DNA of 64,000 nucleotides, taken from positions 2,596,001-2,660,000 of the forward strand of contig NZ_CP024123.1 in NCBI RefSeq assembly GCF_002736105.1, read 5' to 3'. Of this stretch, positions 43,696 through 51,631 are shown in pieces; the first letter of the stretch is position 1, and the number at the start of each line of letters is the position of its first letter. Position numbers and translations under genes: made by a program. Origin of the DNA: Solibacillus sp. R5-41. GTDB taxonomy: Bacteria > Bacillota > Bacilli > Bacillales_A > Planococcaceae. The notes beneath the pieces are model-generated. The model was given only the letters and a program-made list of their open reading frames with translations, was not told where the DNA came from and searched no databases.

Positions 43696-43867
43696 TTATG
43701 CAACAATCCCGCTAAGAATAAACGGCAAGACGACTTCAAAAAGTCCAATCCAAAAATATAGTTTATTATTGAGTGTGTGGTTTTTTCTTGGATTGGAACA
43801 GACTAATCACTGATAAACAAAGTGCACCGATCAGTGCTTTAAAGCAGATAACGAAATGGAACCTACA
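43696..43867 (-). pseudogene. Small membrane protein remnant, frameshifted
   Basis: A hydrophobic frame (CFKALIGALCLSVISLF) breaks at an A6 run near 43787 and resumes in another frame as LYFWIGLFEVVLPFILSGIVA. No start codon precedes it. It resembles a two-helix membrane protein of about 60 residues that has decayed. Confidence 0.45.
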
Positions 43868-43908
43868 TCAATTGAGATCCTCAAATGAGGCTTATGATTA
43901 GCAAGAGA

Positions 43909-44829
43909 CTATATTTTTTCATTTGATTTGCCCCTTTCACCATAATAGTTTGTACCAACAACACCGATGATAATGATAATAGATCCTACAATGTGGTATA
44001 ATTGAAATTCCTCTTTTAAAAAAATGACCCCTGCTAAAATGGTAATGAGCGTAGCAAAATTACTGAAAACACTCATTTTCGATGCATCTATTTTTGATAA
44101 AGCATAATTTGAAAGATAGGCCGTTCCTAAAGACGATAGGATCCCTAAATATAAAATGGCAAGAACAAAATCCCAGTGACCAAAAGGTTGCATAAACTGA
44201 TGGACTGTTCCATTCATTACATGGTTTGTCAGTGCCAGTCCATTAAAAGCTATAAACCCAAACAATGTCATGATATATGTGATAGCGAATAACGAATAGC
44301 GTTGTGTTAACTTTCTAGCAAATACGTTGTATAGTGAGGCGGTAAGTGCTGAAAGTAAAATTAAACCAGTCCCGATGAGACTTGTATTTGTACCCCTTGC
44401 CCCGTTCATGTACATAATATACATCACACCGAGTACTGATAAACCAATCGCTATTTTTTGACTACGTGTAGATGTTTCCTTTAAGATGATACTTGCAAAA
44501 ATTAACGTAAAAATTGGTAATGTTGCTTGAATAATACCAGCTTCCGATGAAGATGTATGCACTAACCCAAATACTTGAAAAGCAAAAAAGAGTGTCGGAT
44601 AAAAGATGGCTAACAAGGCAATCCGCAGTACATCTTTTTTTGTTACTTTGATTGATTCCTTTTTTAACACGAACAACACTGTGGCTGCGATCCATGCAAT
44701 GGTAAACCGATGAGCCAATGTATCTAACGGTGTTGCAACCGTTAATGTCACTTTTACAAACATAAATGACAATCCGATAATGAGTGCATAGATGGTTGCT
44801 GCGATATAGGCATTTCTATTTTCATTCAT
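43909..44829 (-). CDS. EamA/DMT-family transporter, 306 aa
   Basis: Ten hydrophobic helices in two EamA repeats (each about 140 residues, e.g. SSEAGIIQATLPIFTLIFAS in the first). It likely exports a small metabolite. It is divergent from the MocR-type regulator at 44946, an arrangement in which the regulator commonly controls the exporter. GGGGGAATCGAA before ATG. Confidence 0.9.
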   Translation of the reverse strand: MNENRNAYIAATIYALIIGLSFMFVKVTLTVATPLDTLAHRFTIAWIAATVLFVLKKESIKVTKKDVLRIALLAIFYPTLFFAFQVFGLVHTSSSEAGIIQATLPIFTLIFASIILKETSTRSQKIAIGLSVLGVMYIMYMNGARGTNTSLIGTGLILLSALTASLYNVFARKLTQRYSLFAITYIMTLFGFIAFNGLALTNHVMNGTVHQFMQPFGHWDFVLAILYLGILSSLGTAYLSNYALSKIDASKMSVFSNFATLITILAGVIFLKEEFQLYHIVGSIIIIIGVVGTNYYGERGKSNEKI

Positions 44830-44906
44830 TTCGATTCCCCCCTTATATTGATCCGGCCGGTACCATTATCGTAAGGGATAATAAAAACCTTTACGATATA
44901 AAAAAT

Positions 44907-44932
44907 ACACATCTGTACCGATACAGATGTGT
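44907..44932. promoter_or_regulatory. Operator-like palindrome between eamA and mocR genes
   Basis: ACACATCTGTA and TACAGATGTGT face each other perfectly across CCGA. The right arm touches the ribosome binding site of the regulator gene, and the left end is about 78 bp from the transporter start. It is the best candidate for the regulator's binding site, for control of both genes. Confidence 0.75.
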
Positions 44933-44945
44933 AAGGAGGTTTATG

Positions 44946-46286
44946 ATGCTTAAATATGAATCAGTCTATCAATTACTTCTGATGCAAATTCAATCTGGTA
45001 AATTTTCGACCGGTGCAAAACTACCATCCATTCGAAATTTAACTGGGCAATATTCTTGTAGTAAAAGCACGGTATTGACTGCTTTAAAGAAATTGGAGGA
45101 GCAACATATTATTTATGCTCTACCGAAAAGTGGTTATTATGTTGTGGATAATCACGTCTTCAAAACGCCATTTTCCACTGACATAATTGACTTTGCGAGT
45201 GCATCTCCTACTTTGCATGCATTTCCTTATAAAGAATTTCAACACTGCATAAATAAAGCAATTGATACCTATCAAGAAGAATTATTTCGCTACGGAACGC
45301 CAAAAGGTTGGCCGCCACTTATAGCAGAAGCTAAAAAACTGTTAGAATCTTACCAAGTATTCACGCATAACGAACAGATTTTCATCACTACAGGTGTTCA
45401 ACAGGCCCTTTCTTTATTAAGTATTATGCCCTTTCCAAATAATCGTTCCACCATTCTAGTTGAACAACCAAGTTATCATTTATATATGGATCTGCTAAAA
45501 ACCTTACAGTTACCAGCAATAGGAATTCAACGTACTGCGAATGGCATTGATTTAGGTCGACTAGAGCAAATATTTCATGAAGAAGATATTAAATTTTTTT
45601 ATACAATGCCACGCTTTCATAATCCTTTAGGAACTTCATACGGTAAAAAAGAAAAAGAGGCTATTTTACAATTAGCAGATCAATATAATGTATACATTTT
45701 AGAAGATGATTATTTAGCAGATTTCGAATACAATCCGAAGAACGATCCCCTTTTTGCAGATGATTACCATGATAAAGTCATCTATTTAAAAAGTTTTTCA
45801 AAAATTATGTTTCCCGGGTTAAGAGTTGGATTGGCGGTTCTTCCACCTTCAATAATTGACATGTTTCAAAAATACAAAATGACAACGGATATCGACAGCT
45901 CTATGATTTCACAAGCCGCATTATATCTCTATTTGAAAAATGGTTTGTTTGAACATAATAAAACGAAAATCAGTAATATCTATCATGAACGCGCGAAAAT
46001 TCTGCATCAATCAATACAAGATCATATACCTAACTACGAATCATCATCAGAAATTGTAATGCATAGTCATATTTGGTTGCCCAAGCGTGTGAATTTGAAA
46101 TCATTTGTTTATCATTTGCATGAAGAAGGCATATATCTGGATTCAGTTGAAAGAAATTATTTAGATGACTTTTACCACGAACGGATTTTGAAGTTGAATG
46201 TTTCAAATGTTGACGCCCATCGAATTGATGAAGGAATTAGGAAAATTGCAAGTGCATTAAAAAATCCTCAAAACTACTTTTTATAA
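44946..46286 (+). CDS. MocR-type regulator (GntR DNA-binding domain fused to aminotransferase domain), 446 aa
   Basis: An N-terminal winged helix (QLLLMQIQSGKFSTGAKLPS, SKSTVLTALKKLEEQHII) is followed by a fold-type I aminotransferase-like domain. The PLP lysine is likely in YLKSFSKIMFPGLRVG, and LEDDYLADFEY fits the cofactor-binding aspartate. Such regulators sense PLP, an amino acid or an amine. AAGGAGG is six bases from the chosen ATG; an ATG three bases earlier also exists. Probably controls the divergent EamA gene. Confidence 0.92.
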   Translation: MLKYESVYQLLLMQIQSGKFSTGAKLPSIRNLTGQYSCSKSTVLTALKKLEEQHIIYALPKSGYYVVDNHVFKTPFSTDIIDFASASPTLHAFPYKEFQHCINKAIDTYQEELFRYGTPKGWPPLIAEAKKLLESYQVFTHNEQIFITTGVQQALSLLSIMPFPNNRSTILVEQPSYHLYMDLLKTLQLPAIGIQRTANGIDLGRLEQIFHEEDIKFFYTMPRFHNPLGTSYGKKEKEAILQLADQYNVYILEDDYLADFEYNPKNDPLFADDYHDKVIYLKSFSKIMFPGLRVGLAVLPPSIIDMFQKYKMTTDIDSSMISQAALYLYLKNGLFEHNKTKISNIYHERAKILHQSIQDHIPNYESSSEIVMHSHIWLPKRVNLKSFVYHLHEEGIYLDSVERNYLDDFYHERILKLNVSNVDAHRIDEGIRKIASALKNPQNYFL

Positions 46287-46322
46287 TTTTTCAGGTAGGC
46301 AGAACTTCCTTGTTCGAAAGCA

Positions 46323-46370
46323 TAAAGGGGGGAAGGATATTAAACATGACTAAAATCCTTCCCCCCTTTA
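46323..46370 (+). terminator. Terminator after the MocR gene
   Basis: TAAAGGGGGGAAGGAT pairs perfectly with ATCCTTCCCCCCTTTA around a 16-base loop. Confidence 0.85.
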
Positions 46371-46519
46371 CTATTGTCTAATACATTCATCTTTATTTGT
46401 TTCTCTTGACTCCTATAGTGTTCCTTCTTCGAAATCAGATTTACTTTATCATCGACTGATAGATTTTCACATTAAAAAATCCTTTTATATTCGTATATTA
46501 TTCTAAATCTGGATTATTC

Positions 46520-46650
46520 CATTAAATGGCCCGATTGTTGAACAAAAGTTAAACAACGCACTTCAACTAATCTGCTCCGTTAGTTCAACAAGAATCATGA
46601 GCCGTCTATACAGCTCATTGATCTTCAAGTAAAGCACCTGTTAATTGAAT
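46520..46650. repeat. Boundary repeat, types F and A variant, both cores
   Basis: F hairpin, core I (TTCAACTAAT, CTGCTCC, GTTAGTTCAA), A-like hairpin GAGCCGTCTATACAGCTC, and core II with GCACCT and GTTAATTGAA. 46371-46519 has no gene. Confidence 0.88.
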
Positions 46651-46654
46651 ATGA

Positions 46655-46801
46655 TTATTGAAAAAAGCCGAAAACCCAAACTATAAGATACATTGGAACT
46701 GCAACAATTATCATTCCTGCAAGTAAATAGCTAATCGCACAAATAATAAATTTAAAAATATCATATATAGCTCCTGCTAAGTCATCAATAAATCTCAACA
46801 C
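46655..46801 (-). CDS. Small membrane peptide, 48 aa
   Basis: A GTG start (TTG one codon later is possible) after GGGAGGGG opens a frame coding for one or two hydrophobic stretches (IYDIFKFIICAISYLLAG, then MIIVAVPMYLIVWVFGFF). It lies entirely between core II at 46640 and the core I at 46896, so it is a minimal cassette. A decayed copy at 9110 keeps the same register. Function unknown. Confidence 0.65.
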   Translation of the reverse strand: MLRFIDDLAGAIYDIFKFIICAISYLLAGMIIVAVPMYLIVWVFGFFQ

Positions 46802-46895
46802 TAGAAGCCCCTCCCAGAATATATACTTAATAATCTTACTTCAGCAAAATTTACCACTAGTAAACAGGATATATATAGTCCAATTAACGAAGTTC

Positions 46896-46965
46896 TTCTT
46901 AAACTAAACTGCCCCGTTAGTTCAATAAGAAAAAGCTCCCCTAAAGGCAGCTTTTTCCGCTAAAT
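46896..46965. repeat. Boundary repeat, type B, core II destroyed
   Basis: Core I (TTAAACTAAA, CTGCCCC, GTTAGTTCAA) and B hairpin (GCTCCCCTAAAGGCAGC) are followed by CGCTAAATCCGGGGTAGC in place of core II. Confidence 0.85.
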
Positions 46966-47117
46966 CCGGGGTAGCGCCATATTTATGCGGATTTACAAAG
47001 TTAAGAAATATACACGATTTTATGCAAAGTGAAGAACAAACCAAACATGTGAAAATACTGCTATATCAACCGTTTGTGCCATTTGTATAAAAAACGTATA
47101 AACAATATTCATAAGAA
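46966..47117. other. Intergenic stretch, no gene seen
   Basis: No open frame with a start and ribosome binding site. Probably the leftover of a cassette whose core II was lost. Confidence 0.45.
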
Positions 47118-47200
47118 AGGCCGCGAACGTTGATTTAACAACATTCGTGGCTTAATGGTGTATTCCCAAACTTCTATTTGGGAACGTTATTTAACTATGA
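47118..47200. repeat. Boundary repeat, type E variant
   Basis: GGCCGCGAACGTTGATTTAA pairs with ACAACATTCGTGGC in place of the usual first E stem; then CCCAAACTTCTATTTGGG and AACGTTATTTAA. Confidence 0.7.
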
Positions 47201-47245
47201 GATGCATAAGCTATTCGTAAAATTATAGCGTTATACCCATTTAAA

Positions 47246-47464
47246 CTAAGCATCTTTCTGATATTTTTTATTCTGAATAGCAAAGAAAATCCAAATCATA
47301 ACTAAGGTTGTAGTAGGTCCTTTTACTGAAGAGAAATTTATATTAAATATCCACTTAATCAAGCCTTGGGTAATTATAGATATTAGTGTCAAAAAGATGA
47401 GTAATAAAAATGAGTGTAATATTAACTTTGGGAAACGTATTTGAGAATGTTCTGGGAAATTCAT
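47246..47464 (-). CDS. Small membrane protein, 72 aa
   Basis: Two hydrophobic helices (about 13-35 and 47-63) flanked by basic residues. AAGGTGGTAAAATA before ATG. Single-gene cassette between two E repeats; family not recognised. Confidence 0.65.
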   Translation of the reverse strand: MNFPEHSQIRFPKLILHSFLLLIFLTLISIITQGLIKWIFNINFSSVKGPTTTLVMIWIFFAIQNKKYQKDA

Positions 47465-47573
47465 TATTTTACCACCTTCGTATTAAAGAATTCTAATAAT
47501 TCAATTATACATTTCCTACTAAATTAAATTAGAATTAATTACCTTTTGATATTTGGAGACTTTTTTACATAAA

Positions 47574-47662
47574 GTAACCAAAGTTTCATTTGGGAACGTT
47601 ATTCGGTTTATTTATGTATACGTTATAAATCCTTGTTGTACTAACGCTACCCGTTAGTGAAA
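47574..47662. repeat. Boundary repeat, type E with core II
   Basis: AACCAAAGTTTCATTTGGG stem, GTATACGTTATAAAT, then TTGTACTAAC, centre GCTACCC, GTTAGTGAAA. Confidence 0.8.
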
Positions 47663-47674
47663 AGTCATTACACT

Positions 47675-47854
47675 CTAATACCATTCTTTGAAGAATACCC
47701 ATTCACCATTGTCCAATGAAAATATAGATTTGCATTGTTTACATCTTAAAATAACACCTGATGGATACCTTGGATTATCAACTACAGCCTTTGTTATACA
47801 TTTTTCATAACCACACTTAGGACATTTTTGTCTCATATCTTTTCTAACTTTCAT
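47675..47854 (-). CDS. Zinc-ribbon protein, 59 aa
   Basis: CPKC and CKQC pairs 27 residues apart, with a third cysteine between, form a zinc ribbon; the C-terminus is aromatic (EWVFFKEWY). Start ATG after GGAGGTTTGA. It fills the space between the E repeat at 47574 and the D repeat at 47918. A nucleic-acid or redox role is possible; nothing more can be said. Confidence 0.75.
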   Translation of the reverse strand: MKVRKDMRQKCPKCGYEKCITKAVVDNPRYPSGVILRCKQCKSIFSLDNGEWVFFKEWY

Positions 47855-47917
47855 TCAAACCTCCAAAACCTGTATCTTTATTTTACTGATTATAGCATTG
47901 AAGTTTATTGAACAATG

Positions 47918-47984
47918 CACCCAAAGCGTCGTTTGGGAAGATTCTTGAAATGATCTTTCACTAACGCCCCCGTTAGTTCAGTAA
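47918..47984. repeat. Boundary repeat, type D
   Basis: Exact D hairpin, then TTTCACTAAC, GCCCCC, GTTAGTTCAG. The core provides the stop codon of the third copy of the triplicated gene. Confidence 0.9.
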
Positions 47985-48362
47985 AAGGTCTAATATTTTT
48001 TTTGTTTGTTTATCATTGATTTTGTAGCTGTCACGCACATCACTAACAAAAAGTGTTATGTTTGATCCAAAATTTTTATTGACATATAAAACTTCTGTCT
48101 TACCGTCTTTATACTTCAGCTGAATTTTGTAATCGGGAGGATATACAAGTTCATAATTAGCAGTAACACGATTTGACCTATTAAGGATTCCAGTGATGGT
48201 CTTTATTTTTTCCTTGTCGGTAGTGATTTTTCCTTTTTCAATTGGTTCATCATATTTTTGGATAGTCATGCTTTGGATTCCTGAAAATCCGTTATAAAAA
48301 AATGAAAATCCTAATGCACACACAAGAATAGCTATAAACGAGTAGATAATAGTTTTTTTCAT
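47973..48362 (-). CDS. Membrane-anchored hypothetical protein, 129 aa (triplicated cassette, copy 3)
   Basis: Protein identical to copy 2 (34177). The DNA upstream of the start, the B repeat and the left D repeat match copy 1 (32270) instead. The match with copy 1 ends on the right just after GTTAGTTGAAGAAG. Gene body from copy 2 type and flanks from copy 1 type suggest exchange between copies or a single back-mutation. Confidence 0.72.
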   Translation of the reverse strand: MKKTIIYSFIAILVCALGFSFFYNGFSGIQSMTIQKYDEPIEKGKITTDKEKIKTITGILNRSNRVTANYELVYPPDYKIQLKYKDGKTEVLYVNKNFGSNITLFVSDVRDSYKINDKQTKKILDLLLN

Positions 48363-48421
48363 TAAATCCCCCCATATCTTTCTCATTAGACGTTTATATT
48401 GGAAAAAAGTCACAATTCCTA

Positions 48422-48510
48422 ATTCAACTAAACTGCCCCGTTAGTTCAAAAAGAAAAAGCTACCCTAAAGGCAGCCTTATTCTGCTAAAGCACCCGTTAG
48501 TTGAAGAAGC
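48422..48510. repeat. Boundary repeat, type B, both cores
   Basis: Identical to 32719-32808 over its full length, including the GCACCC centre of core II. After GAAGAAG the neighbouring DNA is unrelated. Confidence 0.93.
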
Positions 48511-48553
48511 GTCCCCAATATTAATTGGGTACTTGGGCTTTAGTGTTACATTA

Positions 48554-49018
48554 TCAAATTGTTTTAGCCATTGTTATATTCGTGATTTCATAACCCATTT
48601 TTTCATATAAGCCACGTGCAATTTTGTTATGACCAAAAACGTTTAGACCAATTTTATTCATACCTAACTCTTTAGCAATAATTTCAGCTTCTTTCATTGC
48701 TTTCTTACCATACCCTTGCCCTTGATATTGTTCAATAATTACAAAATCATATATAAAGCCTTCACTAGGATTTGTAGTCGCTTTTTGCGAAATCCAAATC
48801 ATTCCAATTAAGATGTCGTTGTGAAAGATAGACAATAAATGATTATTCTCGGTCTTCTCATCTTTTGGTAGTAGTCGTTCAAATGATTCCCTCGACAAGT
48901 CTATCGCTTCATCTTTACTCCAATTTCCGGAAGCAATCTTGTCTTTTGCATAGTCTTCAATTGCATAACTGATATATTGTTTGAACTCCTCTTGGTTCAT
49001 AGGTTGTAATGTAATCAA
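48554..49018 (-). CDS. GNAT acetyltransferase, 154 aa
   Basis: Motif A is QYQGQGYGKKAMKEAE near residues 99-114 and motif B contains NKIARGLYEKMGYE. Substrate unknown. TTG start after AGGAGGAAAATAAA. Single-gene cassette. Confidence 0.87.
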   Translation of the reverse strand: MITLQPMNQEEFKQYISYAIEDYAKDKIASGNWSKDEAIDLSRESFERLLPKDEKTENNHLLSIFHNDILIGMIWISQKATTNPSEGFIYDFVIIEQYQGQGYGKKAMKEAEIIAKELGMNKIGLNVFGHNKIARGLYEKMGYEITNITMAKTI

Positions 49019-49103
49019 TTTATTTTCCTCCTATTCTATATTTCAATTTTAACATTTTTTCAAAAAATTGCATATTTTCAATATTCAAATTAAAGTACTT
49101 TTA

Positions 49104-49136
49104 CTTCAACTAACCTGCTTCGTTAGTTTAATAAGG
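49104..49136. repeat. Boundary repeat, core I only
   Basis: TTCAACTAAC, CTGCTTC, GTTAGTTTAA, then AATAAGG; the next stop codon follows at once. Confidence 0.85.
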
Positions 49137-49613
49137 TTAATCAATCAAACAAGACCATTCCATCTTTGAATGATTAACTGACCCTATAAACACTGATTGT
49201 TCATCTGGATTATTTGAAAAATGTTCAATCATATATTTAACTGTTAAAGGCATTTTTAGGTTTAAAACTTCCGAAAAATCTATCCAATGCAAAGTACCTT
49301 CATCTGAATTAATAAAATTTATCTTTGATGTATTTCCAAAATAAATATAGTGTTGGCGAATTTCATCTTTGCTTCTTCGCAGTACTATATAACGGAGTTC
49401 AAGTCCTTCTATTTCATTACTTCTAATTCCTGTCTCTTCGAAAATCTCTCTTAAACAAGACTCTTCAGGACTACTATGTTCATTGGCTTCCACATGCCCA
49501 CCTATTCCAGTCCATAAATTAGGTGCTATTGCCCTTTCTTTAGAACGTTTCATCATTAAAAGTTTACTATCATTAAAAAGATAAGCCCCCGTCATTATTC
49601 TCATTTTTATCAT
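49137..49613 (-). CDS. Nudix hydrolase, 158 aa
   Basis: Nudix box from GGHVEANEHS to REIFEETGI (about residues 36-58 from the chosen start). The N-terminus RIMTGAYLFNDSKLLMMKRS resembles MutT/8-oxo-dGTPase relatives, but the purine specificity cannot be confirmed. Start ATG at 49613 downstream of AAAGGTTGGG. Confidence 0.88.
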   Translation of the reverse strand: MIKMRIMTGAYLFNDSKLLMMKRSKERAIAPNLWTGIGGHVEANEHSSPEESCLREIFEETGIRSNEIEGLELRYIVLRRSKDEIRQHYIYFGNTSKINFINSDEGTLHWIDFSEVLNLKMPLTVKYMIEHFSNNPDEQSVFIGSVNHSKMEWSCLID

Positions 49614-49677
49614 AAACACCCAACCTTTTATTCTCTTGATTGCTAATATAATTCTTGATTTCTGTAACAAATTCCTT

Positions 49678-49700
49678 CTTCAACTAAACTGTCCCGTTTT
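49678..49700. repeat. Boundary repeat, core I remnant
   Basis: TTCAACTAAA, CTGTCCC, then GTTTTTTTTG, so the right arm is lost. Confidence 0.6.
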
Positions 49701-49807
49701 TTTTGAGATAATGGATGTATTTTTTTATATTTCATTAAGTGTAGCTTTGTAATAAAGATTGATTAAAATCATCTATCCTCTGCATATTCCTTAGAGGTTA
49801 GATTTTA

Positions 49808-50350
49808 GTGTTGGCAGGTTTCATTTGTGCAGTTGGAATCGGGGCGCCACAAGTTTCGTTGGCAAAACAGGCAGATTCAAAAGTGGTGACTCAGCAATCC
49901 GAAAAAACGTTGCCTAAAATAGAAATTGGTAAAAAATTCAAAGTACCCGAACTTAAACTTAAGGAAAATACGTATGTACTCGACTGCAAGGTGTCCGATA
50001 TTAACGGTAATTCAGTTAAAGACAATGTGATATTGGTGGGTACAAAAGAAAAGATTGATGGAAAACTGGATGTGTATGCGAATGATTTATCCATCATCGT
50101 GCAGGAGGGAAAAACTAAAAAATACATAAAATATGATTGGATGGTCAAAGAGACGGATGGAAAATTGTATGGGGAATCTGCCCGAGAACCAAACTTGATT
50201 ATTGGTGACTATACGGGCAACAAAGTGAACGATATTATCGTAACGGCCCCTCAAGGAGGAAATGGTGGACACGTGGATCATCTGATCTTAACTTGGGAAG
50301 GAAATAAAAATAAACTCAAAGATGTTAAAACAAGCGCCTCGGTACGATAG
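49808..50350 (+). CDS. Exported hypothetical protein, 180 aa, possibly N-truncated
   Basis: A short export signal (LAGFICAVGIGAPQVSLAK) precedes a mature domain ending in an FG-GAP/VCBS-like calcium segment (GDYTGNKVNDIIVTAPQGG). GTG start after TTAGAGG. The signal lacks the usual basic N-terminus, and related proteins tend to be longer, so one or both ends may be missing. + strand. Confidence 0.6.
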   Translation: MLAGFICAVGIGAPQVSLAKQADSKVVTQQSEKTLPKIEIGKKFKVPELKLKENTYVLDCKVSDINGNSVKDNVILVGTKEKIDGKLDVYANDLSIIVQEGKTKKYIKYDWMVKETDGKLYGESAREPNLIIGDYTGNKVNDIIVTAPQGGNGGHVDHLILTWEGNKNKLKDVKTSASVR

Positions 50351-50391
50351 GGGTGCATACTTTATAACTAACACTTACTTCCTTATCAAAA

Positions 50392-50524
50392 AAGAGCCCC
50401 TAGCAGCCAAAATAAGCCCCTATTCAATTGAATGGGGGTAACTTTGTTTTGGGAACGTTATTAGTTTTAGTTATGTATACGTTATAAATCCTTGTCTCAT
50501 TAAAGCCCCTATTAGCTGAATAAC
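50392..50524. repeat. Boundary repeat, type E with core II
   Basis: GCAGCCAAAATAAGCCCCTA, CAATTGAATGGGG, TTGGGAACGTTATT, GTATACGTTATAAAT, then CATTAAA, GCCCCT, ATTAGCTGAATAAC. Confidence 0.8.
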
Positions 50525-50530
50525 TCTCCT

Positions 50531-50794
50531 CTATAATAACTGCTTCCAATTAGGATCTTTTATATATTCTTCATTTAATTTTCTTCCATTTTTAACAAAG
50601 CGTTCTTCTGATGCTCCAAATTTAATAAAATTCTTTTGTGCTTGCTTTAACGAAACCTTATTTGCTCCACCAAGATCTGGATTATGAAATTGAACTCCAT
50701 CATCCTCCCAACCACACATCCTACATATATAAAAAGTATCTGATGGCTCTTCAGGTAATGTTTTATATCCACAACAAGGACAAGTATATTTCAT
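50531..50794 (-). CDS. CPCC family cysteine-rich protein, 87 aa
   Basis: Starts MKYTCPCCGYKTL, with the second pair CRMCGWEDD, as in the CPCC family (PF14206). The rest (PDLGGANKVSLKQAQKNF) matches the family pattern for a full-length member. Probably zinc-binding; role unknown. Start chosen at 50794, because an upstream in-frame codon lacks a better site. Confidence 0.85.
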   Translation of the reverse strand: MKYTCPCCGYKTLPEEPSDTFYICRMCGWEDDGVQFHNPDLGGANKVSLKQAQKNFIKFGASEERFVKNGRKLNEEYIKDPNWKQLL

Positions 50795-50895
50795 GCAATC
50801 ACCCACTTTTAATGAAATTTCAAAATACTACTTCTTACATTAAATGGCCCGTTTGCGGAACAGCTTAATACATTACAGTCTTAAGTATAACATTA

Positions 50896-50966
50896 GTTCC
50901 TAAAGCGTCGTTTGGGAAGATTCTTGAAATGATCTTTCACTAAAGCCCCCGTTAGTTCAACAAGCC
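50896..50966. repeat. Boundary repeat, type D
   Basis: CCTAAAGCGTCGTTTGGG hairpin, TTTCACTAAA, GCCCCC, GTTAGTTCAA. A G-like piece (GGCCCGTTTGCGGAAC) lies 50 bp to the left. Confidence 0.88.
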
Positions 50967-50968
50967 TT

Positions 50969-51454
50969 TCATACATCATATGCATCTCCAAGAGAGATAA
51001 AATCATCTTCATGCCAATACCAAAGGTTACCGTAATTCATTACTAGCCGATTTAATAATTCCGTAAAGGAATTGGCGATTATAGGGCAACTACCAACTAC
51101 ACCGTGAATTTCCCAATTGCTATCATAACATCTACCTAAACGTGACTTATTAAGGTCAATTGTTAAATAATCGTTATTACCATCACGACCAATTATGTAC
51201 CAATTTGAAGAAATATCATATTCGGCTTTTTCACCTATTATTAGAGGGTTTGCTAGTACAAACTCGTTAGGAGGAACGATTGTTATTCCATAATCACATT
51301 CAATAAATAAGTCAATTCCACCACATATTTTATAAAATTCATATAAATCGTTTGGTAATAGATGAATTTTTTCTACAACTGGATAGCCTGAAGGAGAATG
51401 AACTACACAGTTTGGGAAGTTTTTTATTTTATCAATCAAAAGTTCAAGTTCCAT
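50969..51454 (-). CDS. SMI1/KNR4 (SUKH) family protein, 161 aa
   Basis: Typical SUKH order: LPNDLYEFYKICGGIDLF, then NEFVLANPLI, WYIIGRDGNNDYLTIDL and the final SFTELLNRLVMNYG helix. Bacterial members often protect against nuclease toxins; none is visible here, so it may be an orphan immunity gene or have another job. ATG after AGGAAGGAATAAGT. Confidence 0.85.
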   Translation of the reverse strand: MELELLIDKIKNFPNCVVHSPSGYPVVEKIHLLPNDLYEFYKICGGIDLFIECDYGITIVPPNEFVLANPLIIGEKAEYDISSNWYIIGRDGNNDYLTIDLNKSRLGRCYDSNWEIHGVVGSCPIIANSFTELLNRLVMNYGNLWYWHEDDFISLGDAYDV

Positions 51455-51531
51455 ACTTATTCCTTCCTTTTTTATAAAAAAATGTAGATAGCCTAAGTAT
51501 AATGTACCCCTGTATTTATGTCATTTCCTTC

Positions 51532-51556
51532 TTCCACTAAACTGCTGCGTTAGTAA
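51532..51556. repeat. Boundary repeat, core I remnant
   Basis: TTCCACTAAA, CTGCTGC, GTTAGTAAAA. Confidence 0.65.
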
Positions 51557-51631
51557 AAACATTCCATATGTCTATTATTCTATTAAATTGGTAATAATTC
51601 CATTAATATCACTTTATTAGGGGGACTAGAA

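Noticed and set aside
44784-44945. A longer N-terminus for the MocR-type regulator
   Set aside because: It would include the operator palindrome and the promoter region, and the AAGGAGG site points to the ATG codons at 44943/44946.
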